Assembly: GCA_031972855.1 (NCBI GenBank)
Contig: DALYDY010000003.1
Location: 15,292 to 79,291, forward strand
DNA: 64,000 nucleotides
Origin: JAIXRY01 sp031972855
Lineage (GTDB): Bacteria > Patescibacteriota > Minisyncoccia > Phycocordibacterales > UBA9973
Direction of reading: 5' to 3'
Below are positions 58,226 through 64,000 of the stretch, piece by piece. A program made the position numbers and the translations under genes. Within the stretch, counting starts at the first letter, position 1, and the number at the start of each line of letters is the position of its first letter. The notes under the pieces were generated by a model. The model was not told where the DNA came from. It saw nothing but the letters and a program-made list of their open reading frames with translations, and did not search any database.

Positions 58226-59377
58226 ATGATAAGAGATTTGAGCAATCATTTGACGGATCAAGAATTCTTCACCTATGTGAAGTTTTTTGACATGATTCTC
58301 AACAAAAAGAACATTGATCAAAATTTAAGTGGAGAAATAAGTACACATTATCTCTCTATTGGAGACGAGGATTCGTTTCAAAGGTTTTCAAGATTATATG
58401 ATTTTGTTGAGTATAAAGATTTACCAGTTAAAATAATTGAATCTCATTACAGTAGCGGGAAATTTTCAGTCGAATCATATAACGCAAAACCAGGCAATCC
58501 TACGAAAGAAGAGATTTCTAAAATATATAGCAACATTGCAACAGGAAAAAATATAAAATACTCTGAATCTGGCAGAATGTCTTGGGCATGGATTAATGTA
58601 TATGATGCTACTCGTTTCTTACCCTATGAATACGAAACCTCTGAAGAAATAAAAAAGGTCTATAAGGGAAAAGTAGATACATACCTTCAAAATTTAATAG
58701 ATGGGAAACTCTCACTTGTTAAAAAGAACTACTACACTTTTCCTGTTCTAAAAGAAGCATTCATTAGATTGATAGAAGAAAGAGGCATGATTCAACTTTT
58801 TGGGAGAAATTTTGTTATAAAAGAAGAGGTGTATGAGTCAGGAAATCTTAAAAAAGATTCCAATTTTTGTATTATACAAACAGCATATGCACTTGAATAT
58901 CTTGGTTATTTAACCGTTAACAATGTGTGGAGAGATGATGTATATGGAGACTCAAACACAAAATATTATGTGGCATTAAATATCAGCGTGAATGATAACT
59001 TTGTGGATGAAATAAATAACAGATACAAAAAAGCAAACCCAAAAAATATAATAACTGGCTTTGACAAATCTAAAGGTGTTCTCAAGTTTGCTGGAGAAGA
59101 AATAAATCTTTCTCTAAAAGGAAAAGAAACTGATGCGTCTTTACTTATGAACACTCTTTTTAAAAGAGATGATACAGATTGGGTCTATAACGATGAGATA
59201 CTTGCAGACTGGCAATTCAACGATGCCGATAAGAAAAAAGCTCCTAAAAATAAAGTATATTTTGCTGCCAAAAAGATAAATGAGAAAGTAGCAATGAAAA
59301 CCAAAATTGAAGACCTTATTGAATTTACAACTGAAAAAGCAAGAATAAATCCTCGCTACAATCAAATTGACGAATAA
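58226..59377 (+). CDS. Hypothetical protein, 383 aa, first gene of the methyltransferase island
   Basis: I do not recognise it. I use the ATG at 58226 (MIRDLSNHLTDQEF), since the longer upstream frame has no good start. It looks mostly soluble and alpha/beta, with a first helical part (TYVKFFDMILNKKNIDQNL), the peptides WAWINVYDATRFLPYEYET and RGMIQLFGRNFVIKEEVYES, and a second half (YYVALNISVNDNF, DADKKKAPKNKVYFAAKK) with no hydrophobic segment. Could be a target-recognition or accessory protein of the modification island. A hairpin terminator follows its stop. Confidence 0.6.
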   Translation: MIRDLSNHLTDQEFFTYVKFFDMILNKKNIDQNLSGEISTHYLSIGDEDSFQRFSRLYDFVEYKDLPVKIIESHYSSGKFSVESYNAKPGNPTKEEISKIYSNIATGKNIKYSESGRMSWAWINVYDATRFLPYEYETSEEIKKVYKGKVDTYLQNLIDGKLSLVKKNYYTFPVLKEAFIRLIEERGMIQLFGRNFVIKEEVYESGNLKKDSNFCIIQTAYALEYLGYLTVNNVWRDDVYGDSNTKYYVALNISVNDNFVDEINNRYKKANPKNIITGFDKSKGVLKFAGEEINLSLKGKETDASLLMNTLFKRDDTDWVYNDEILADWQFNDADKKKAPKNKVYFAAKKINEKVAMKTKIEDLIEFTTEKARINPRYNQIDE

Positions 59378-59417
59378 TTTATAAATCGCAATAAATTTTT
59401 ATAAATAGCTCTCATAT

Positions 59418-59445
59418 ATCCTGAAGTTATCCTTCGGGATTTATT
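59418..59445 (+). terminator. Terminator after the 383-aa island gene
   Basis: 9-bp stem ATCCTGAAG / CTTCGGGAT (one G-U pair) with a 5-nt loop, followed by TTATTAGTTT. Separates this gene from the methyltransferase operon. Confidence 0.6.
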
Positions 59446-59466
59446 AGTTTAACTATAAAAGTTTAT

Positions 59467-60762
59467 ATGCAAAAGCAAAAACTCATATGGTCAATTACTA
59501 CTCGCAAAGTAAGTGACCTTATAAAAAATGGATACAATCCGAGAAAAATAAGCGAGAGTGAGAAGCAAGATTTAGAAAAGTCTGTTAAGGAGTTCGGGAC
59601 AGTCGTACCTGTAATTCTTAATATTGGTTTGAGAGAAAACGTCATCATTGGAGGTGAGCAAAGAATCAAGATATATGCCGATTTGGGCATAGAAAGTGTC
59701 GAGTGTATGGTACCTTCCCGGGAACTTACCCTCAAAGAAGAAAAAGAACTGAACCTGAGACTCAATAAAAATACAGGATCGTGGGATGAAAATTTACTCA
59801 AGGAATTCGATATGGACATGCTTTTGGGTGTTGGTTTTGGTGATGAGGAATTGCAAAATTTATTTGACGATGTAGATCTTGTTGAAGACGATTTTGATAT
59901 TGAAAAAGCTGTTAAAGAAACAATAGTTGCAAAAGTAACGCTTGGAGAAATCTGGGAACTTGGCAAACACAAACTTCTTGTTGGTGACTCCACTGATCTT
60001 ATCTTTGTTCAAAAACTCATGGATGGCAATCTTGCAGATATTGTCTACTGCGACCCTCCATACAATATCGGACTGGACTATTCGAAAGGTGTTGGTAATA
60101 AAGAAAAATATCAAGGGTCGTATTCTGCAAAAGATGATTCAATGAAAGATACAGAATATCTTTCATTTATAGATAAAAGCGTTGAAGTAGCAAAAGCGGT
60201 ATCAAAAAAAGATGCACACTTCTTCTACTGGTGTGATTCTTCGTATTTATGGATGAATCAAACTTTATACACAAAGCACGGTATAGAAAACAAACGTGTC
60301 TGTATGTGGATTAAGAATAATCAAAATCCAACTCATAAGATTGCATTTAACAAAGTATATGAACCATGTGTTTATGGAACTGTTGGTAAACCATATCTCA
60401 ATACTGCAATGAACAATGTAAACGAGATTTTGAATCAAGAAGTAACAACTGGTAATCAAGTACACGACGAAATATTCGATATGATTGATATTTGGATTGA
60501 GAAAAGAGACAACGCTAAAGATTATCAACACCCTACTCAAAAACCAGTAACTCTTAATGAGAAGCCTCTCAAAAGATGTAGTACCCCAACGCACATAATT
60601 TTTAGTGGATTTGGAGGAAGTGGAGGTGATCTTATTGCATGTGAAGAATTAAACCGTGTTTGGCGTGGAGTCGAGAAAGATTTAATTTTTGCAACCATCA
60701 TCATAGATAGATGGGAGAAATTTACTGGACTTAAAGCAAAGAAAATATATGAAAATAAATAA
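59467..60762 (+). CDS. DNA methyltransferase with N-terminal ParB-like domain
   Basis: Residues about 1-140 form a ParB/Srx-like domain with GGEQRIKIYADLG (62-74), a box II variant, while 160-431 form an amino-methyltransferase with D196-P-P-Y (motif IV, CDPPYNIGLDYS) and the AdoMet-binding FSGFGGSGGDLIA (about 376-388), a departure from the usual DPFxGSGTT. The motif order (DPPY before the AdoMet loop) is that of beta-class N4/N6 enzymes. Likely methylates adenine or cytosine at its own site; the target is unknown. The next methyltransferase overlaps its 3' end by 14 bp. ParB-methyltransferase fusions are common on phages and mobile elements. Confidence 0.88.
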   Translation: MQKQKLIWSITTRKVSDLIKNGYNPRKISESEKQDLEKSVKEFGTVVPVILNIGLRENVIIGGEQRIKIYADLGIESVECMVPSRELTLKEEKELNLRLNKNTGSWDENLLKEFDMDMLLGVGFGDEELQNLFDDVDLVEDDFDIEKAVKETIVAKVTLGEIWELGKHKLLVGDSTDLIFVQKLMDGNLADIVYCDPPYNIGLDYSKGVGNKEKYQGSYSAKDDSMKDTEYLSFIDKSVEVAKAVSKKDAHFFYWCDSSYLWMNQTLYTKHGIENKRVCMWIKNNQNPTHKIAFNKVYEPCVYGTVGKPYLNTAMNNVNEILNQEVTTGNQVHDEIFDMIDIWIEKRDNAKDYQHPTQKPVTLNEKPLKRCSTPTHIIFSGFGGSGGDLIACEELNRVWRGVEKDLIFATIIIDRWEKFTGLKAKKIYENK

Positions 60763-61498
60763 AGGAGATATCTACAAAATTGGAGATCATATTGTTGGTT
60801 GTGGTGATTCTACTGATAAAGCTTTTGTGAGTAAAGTTATAGGGAAAAATAAAATACGAGCAATTATCACAGATCCTCCATATGGTGTTGCGTATGTAGA
60901 GAATAAAAAAGGTTTTGCTAAACTTGGAGTTAAAGAAGAGAAAATAATCGCTGGTGATCACCTACAAAGTGAGACTGAGTATGAAGACTTTACCAAGGGT
61001 TATCTTGGTGCTGTTATTCCATATCTCGAAGATTATAACGCATGTTATGTGTTTAATGCTGATCCTATGTACCCAGCACTACGGAAAGGTATGAAAGATG
61101 CAGGTTTCTATTACAGCCAAATGATTATTTGGATAAAGAACCAACCAGTCATGAGTCGCAAAGATTACCTCTCACAATATGAACTCATTGCATATGGATG
61201 GTTTGGTAAACATAAGATGGAACGATCAAAGTCAAAGAATGTTATATATCATCCACGACCAAACAGATCGAGGCTTCACCCTACCCAGAAACCAATAGGA
61301 TTACTTCGAAAAATAATTCCAGATTCAACGCGTATTGGTGATTTTGTATATGACCCATTCCTTGGTAGTGGCTCAACAGCCATAGCGTGTGAGCACTTAG
61401 GTCGAAGGTGTATTGGTATAGAAATTGACGAAATATATATTTCGACAATTCTTGAAAGGTTAGAAAAGCTCACTGGTGAAAAAGCTGTAAAGATATAG
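60749..61498 (+). CDS. DNA methyltransferase (second, N4/N6 amino type)
   Basis: Motif IV D42-P-P-Y-G (TDPPYGVAYV) and motif I YDPFLGSGSTAIACEHLGRRCIGIEID (about 203-228). The order is DPPY first, as in beta-class enzymes. 249 residues, without a visible target-recognition domain, so it may use a separate specificity partner. The start ATG at 60749 lies inside the preceding gene, with overlap suggesting translational coupling; 4 bp separate it from the next gene. No endonuclease gene is adjacent, so this may be modification without restriction. Confidence 0.9.
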   Translation: MKINKGDIYKIGDHIVGCGDSTDKAFVSKVIGKNKIRAIITDPPYGVAYVENKKGFAKLGVKEEKIIAGDHLQSETEYEDFTKGYLGAVIPYLEDYNACYVFNADPMYPALRKGMKDAGFYYSQMIIWIKNQPVMSRKDYLSQYELIAYGWFGKHKMERSKSKNVIYHPRPNRSRLHPTQKPIGLLRKIIPDSTRIGDFVYDPFLGSGSTAIACEHLGRRCIGIEIDEIYISTILERLEKLTGEKAVKI

Positions 61499-61502
61499 TT
61501 GT

Positions 61503-61877
61503 ATGAAGGAAGAAGACTTTATTAAAGATCCATACAAAAAACAAACATATGAGACGTATGCTCTTTGGAAGTCTCTTCCTTCATTTTTAAAGGGACAACC
61601 AAAAGTGGCATTAGAAAAGTTTGGTATCAACGAAGAAGTAGTTTTCGAGTTACTTACAATAAAAACTCAGGCAGAATTCTCAAAGATATATAAAATAGAC
61701 GTAGGCACACTTACCGATTGGAATAAAAGACTAGAGAAAGACGGACTAGCTAAAGACATCAATAGTTGGGCAAGAAAGTTAACACCAAATGTCATTTTTG
61801 CACTCTATAAAAACATTACTAAGCATGGTCGAGCACATGAAGTACGAGCGTGGTACGAATTAATTGAAAATAACTAG
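61503..61877 (+). CDS. Helix-turn-helix protein, terminase small-subunit-like
   Basis: The segment from about 45 to 80 (VVFELLTIKTQAEFSKIYKIDVGTLTDWNKRLEKDGL) has the layout of a helix-turn-helix in which a protein looks up a DNA site, and the rest (SWARKLTPNVIFALYKNITKHGRAHEVRAWYELIE) recalls phage terminase small-subunit-like proteins. This is fold-level recognition only. 124 residues. It lies between the methyltransferase and the 65-residue gene with 1-4 bp spacing, clearly in one operon. Confidence 0.6.
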   Translation: MKEEDFIKDPYKKQTYETYALWKSLPSFLKGQPKVALEKFGINEEVVFELLTIKTQAEFSKIYKIDVGTLTDWNKRLEKDGLAKDINSWARKLTPNVIFALYKNITKHGRAHEVRAWYELIENN

Positions 61878-61878
61878 T

Positions 61879-62073
61879 ATGCAAAATATTGATTTAAACC
61901 AAATAAATATCATTCTCTCTGATACTTTACTGAAAGTAGTTAATAGAGAAATATCACATAAACAAGCAACTATGATTGCAAAAATCGCATCCACACTCTC
62001 TAAGAACATCGTAAGCACTGAGCTTAAAGATAGAGTCGAATTTCTTGAGCAAGCACTTAAAGCAAAAAGATAA
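61879..62073 (+). CDS. Small helical protein, 64 aa
   Basis: I start at the ATG at 61879 (MQNIDLNQINIILSD), 1 bp after the preceding stop; the longer frame starts inside the previous gene. Predicted all helix: KVVNREISHKQATMIAKIASTLSKNIVSTELKDRVEFLEQALKAKR, with a leucine-zipper-like C-terminal heptad region. Could be a dimerising accessory of the adjacent HTH protein. Unknown family. Confidence 0.6.
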   Translation: MQNIDLNQINIILSDTLLKVVNREISHKQATMIAKIASTLSKNIVSTELKDRVEFLEQALKAKR

Positions 62074-62075
62074 AT

Positions 62076-63566
62076 ATGAAAAACTTAGCAAATATTTTAA
62101 GACGAGCAGATATCACTCCACAAGAAAGAGTTATTACTTTGGTGCAAAATGACGTTTATCGAGAAGAACATGGTAAGAGCATTCTTTCTGAATCAGAGAT
62201 ATATTCCTTAACACAAGGATGGAAACCTAAAAATTCACATGAAGTAAATGCGTACAATAAATACTTAGATCTTTCTCGTATTGAAAGATCAATGAGGATG
62301 GATTCACATCTATTGAGTTTAAGATCAGAAAATTCTCTACTGAGAGCTGGTATGTTGGTCGATTCCTTGTTTGATGAAGAATTTCAAAAGAAAAATATAT
62401 TCGATAAACATATTTCAAGAGAAGATGTGATCAAATCAATTACCGAGAATACATACATTGAATACAATAAACTGGTCCACTTAGTTACATTCAACAATAT
62501 TTCAGATGATTTTAAAAGAGATTTATTGTTAATTGATGAATATGTAAATCATGATCCAAAGTATTTTGAAGATGAGGTATTTTTATACGAACTTTTTAAT
62601 GATTCAAAACCCTTAACTCATCAAAATAAAAATCTCTTAATAAATCGCATATATTCTTGTATTTACCATGAAGAATTTAGAAAACTTAAAAATGGATCAG
62701 AGAAAGATGGTTTTTTGCTATTCCACTTTTTTGCTGAATTACCAATGAATTCAGTTATAAAAAAATGGGGTGAGTATGTGGGCATTGATTGTCATGGTAA
62801 AAATGATGCAGATATTCTCAATGAGCTTGAAAAATATGCAATAGAAAAAGATAAAACCATAGAAAGTATAATTAAAGATACATTATCAAGATGGTTAAAT
62901 GAAGGTTTGTTTGTAAAAGAATACACCCCGCTATTTTTTAGTAATGGTTATGATACATGGAATGGTAATACAAAGCTAAAACATAAAGACATATTTAATG
63001 AATGGTACCAGCAACTCAAAAACACAGAAAAGTATATTCACGAACTTAGTAAAGAAGGGTCCATAGAAATAAAAAAGTTTAACAAGAAAATATTAAACTC
63101 AACGGAAACAGTCGAAATTATTACAGGTACAAGTTTGAATAATTGTGTATTAGACATACCATTTGTTAATGATTACAAAAAGCAAGTCGAACTACTAATT
63201 CCTCTGGCGTATACTTTTCTTTTTATTGAAAGATATACAAATCCATTGAAGAATTATGCGACCCTCACTTCTTTCTTGGAGTTATCAAAATTCTTTTCCC
63301 AGATATTTGATATAGACATGGTAGCTAGATATAAAAAGAATATCGAGTCTTTTGAACAAGATTTATATATCCTGAACAGAACATTAAGTAAGTGTATTGA
63401 TAAAATAAATGAACTAATTTTTACAAAAAATGATATATCTTTCCCGATGGAAATAGATATAGAAAAGTTTTTATTTAAAATGGATAACCCTCTTGAGTGT
63501 GATGCTGATGACATAATAAATGACTATAAAAAAGAGGTAAGGAAGTGTGGTTTTAGTTCAATATAA
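62076..63566 (+). CDS. Hypothetical protein, 496 aa, last gene of the methyltransferase operon
   Basis: Unrecognised. Mostly helical, strongly charged, without a signal peptide or membrane helix. First region about 1-60 (RADITPQERVITLVQNDV; HGKSILSESEIYSLTQGWKPKN), a middle region with YKKIKHKDIFNEW-like segments and acidic helices, and a C-terminal region DMVARYKKNIESFEQDLYILNRTL. No nuclease, helicase or methylase motif I can see. Located 2 bp after the 64-aa gene, so co-transcribed with the two methyltransferases. Being last and large, it may be the effector or the specificity part of the system. Confidence 0.65.
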   Translation: MKNLANILRRADITPQERVITLVQNDVYREEHGKSILSESEIYSLTQGWKPKNSHEVNAYNKYLDLSRIERSMRMDSHLLSLRSENSLLRAGMLVDSLFDEEFQKKNIFDKHISREDVIKSITENTYIEYNKLVHLVTFNNISDDFKRDLLLIDEYVNHDPKYFEDEVFLYELFNDSKPLTHQNKNLLINRIYSCIYHEEFRKLKNGSEKDGFLLFHFFAELPMNSVIKKWGEYVGIDCHGKNDADILNELEKYAIEKDKTIESIIKDTLSRWLNEGLFVKEYTPLFFSNGYDTWNGNTKLKHKDIFNEWYQQLKNTEKYIHELSKEGSIEIKKFNKKILNSTETVEIITGTSLNNCVLDIPFVNDYKKQVELLIPLAYTFLFIERYTNPLKNYATLTSFLELSKFFSQIFDIDMVARYKKNIESFEQDLYILNRTLSKCIDKINELIFTKNDISFPMEIDIEKFLFKMDNPLECDADDIINDYKKEVRKCGFSSI

Positions 63567-63582
63567 TTCACCCTTGACACCA

Positions 63583-63611
63583 TTGACAAAATGATGTTTA
63601 TATGATAAGAT
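63583..63611 (+). promoter_or_regulatory. Promoter before the GC-richer gene at the right edge
   Basis: TTGACA (63583-63588), 17-bp spacer, TAAGAT (63606-63611). Another TTGACA lies at 63574-63579. Transcription would start near 63619, just before the leader hairpins. Confidence 0.6.
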
Positions 63612-63627
63612 ACTTAAGATAACGATA

Positions 63628-63671
63628 CCCGACCTCTATCTAAACAAATAGGGCTGGGTGTCGGGACCCAG
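63628..63671 (+). promoter_or_regulatory. Leader RNA with two mutually exclusive hairpins
   Basis: CCCGAC (63628-63633) can pair with GTCGGG (63660-63665), with the inner CTCTAT/ATAGGG helping. Alternatively CTGGGT (63654-63659) pairs with ACCCAG (63666-63671), with GTCGGG as its loop. Both use GTCGGG, so only one can form at a time: the layout of an attenuator or riboswitch. Ribosome binding site AGGAAA follows at about 63689. Confidence 0.5.
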
Positions 63672-63698
63672 TTCTTTCAAATCAAAAAAGGAAATAAG

Positions 63699-64000
63699 AT
63701 GATGACTGAAAAGATCACATCGAATCAACGTAAACAAATCGTTCGATTCGTGGAGGATGGCATTGATGCCATGAACCTTCAAAAAGACGGCGCACAGCGC
63801 CTTATCGAAAACGGAGGAGAGTTTCAAACCGAGCTGAAGAAGCTCGTTGAACGCTTCTCCATCACCAAACAGTATGCAGAAGAGGAAGTGGAGTCGAGCT
63901 ATGGCTACTTGTCGGGTTACAAGCCCAACAGCAAAAGTATGACCGAGCAGACCAACCGCCTCCGTGAACTGTTCCCTGGTATCGGCTACGCCAACGAAAA
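63699..64000 (+). CDS. Hypothetical protein with markedly higher GC, partial, cut by the right edge
   Basis: Reading frame open from the ATG at 63699 to the end of the window (about 100 residues). Begins MMTEKITSNQRKQIVRFVED, then GAQRLIENGGEFQTEL, KLVERFSITKQYAEEEVES and SGYKPNSKSMTEQTNRLRELFPGIGYANE. I recall similar proteins from other genomes of this group, often in more than one copy, but I know no function. Third-position G/C codons (CGC, CTG, ACC, GGC) are frequent, unlike all other genes in the window, which are A/T-ending. It has its own promoter, leader hairpins and AGGAAA ribosome-binding site. Confidence 0.75.
   Translation, partial: MMTEKITSNQRKQIVRFVEDGIDAMNLQKDGAQRLIENGGEFQTELKKLVERFSITKQYAEEEVESSYGYLSGYKPNSKSMTEQTNRLRELFPGIGYANE

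Noticed and set aside
59463..59993. 176-aa minus-strand frame over the ParB-methyltransferase
   Set aside because: Ser/Phe-rich antisense shadow of the methyltransferase gene; no start context.
61503..61877. Evidence of a prophage from the terminase small-subunit-like protein
   Set aside because: No large terminase, portal or capsid gene is in the window, so a prophage cannot be concluded from this region alone.

Overview
The window looks like the chromosome of a streamlined, AT-rich bacterium of the Candidate Phyla Radiation (Patescibacteria, Parcubacteria-like). This is an inference from gene content: a short SMC with no recognisable hinge, a NusB-Nudix fusion, a ThrRS without its TGS domain, a mitochondrial-type single-chain PheRS, a bL32 without zinc cysteines, a compact type IV pilus cluster, and many small membrane proteins. 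All long reading frames are intact with the standard code. I see no tRNA, rRNA, insertion sequence or CRISPR array.

Layout. 1-1360: a DEAD/DEAH-type helicase cut by the left edge. 1.9-11.8 kb: one minus-strand block rpoB-rpoC-dnaG-rpoD joining the RNA polymerase core, primase and primary sigma factor. 12.1-13.9 kb: rpsP-khpA-trmD. 14.1-17.1 kb (plus): rnr and a CapA-like phosphoesterase. 17.2-27.4 kb (minus): a secreted Cys-rich protein, smc, an RdgB-like NTPase and a hypothetical gene in near-duplicate promoter/terminator cassettes, an accessory group (amidotransferase, leucine-rich repeat protein, DUF2314 protein, TPR protein), then rnc, nusB-nudix, rpmF and small unknowns. 27.5-29.3 kb: thrS. 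30.5-44 kb (mostly minus): gyrB, single-chain PheRS, a pilin, a UvrD helicase-nuclease, DoxX, a desaturase, a HEPN-like membrane protein, gatA-gatC and ligA. 44-55.5 kb: a type IV pilus cluster in the order pilM-N-O-(P-like)-B-response regulator-pilT-C-A-D and four minor pilins. 55.6-57.9 kb: comFC, dgkA, msrB and a 2H phosphoesterase.

From about 57.9 kb the character changes. A degenerate ~39-bp tandem repeat is followed by a plus-strand island: an unknown protein, a ParB-domain DNA methyltransferase, a second methyltransferase, a helix-turn-helix protein, a small helical protein and a 496-residue unknown. The window ends inside a visibly GC-richer gene with its own promoter and a leader that can fold two competing hairpins.

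Genes are packed tightly. Sigma70-type promoters with TTGACA-like -35 boxes and 16-18 bp spacers are readable in many gaps. Several genes have their stop codon inside the terminator hairpin. The best candidates for new biology are the methyltransferase island with its flanking repeat, the leader RNAs at 27.36-27.41 kb and 63.63-63.67 kb, the hinge-less SMC, the single-chain PheRS and the NusB-Nudix fusion with an altered Nudix box.
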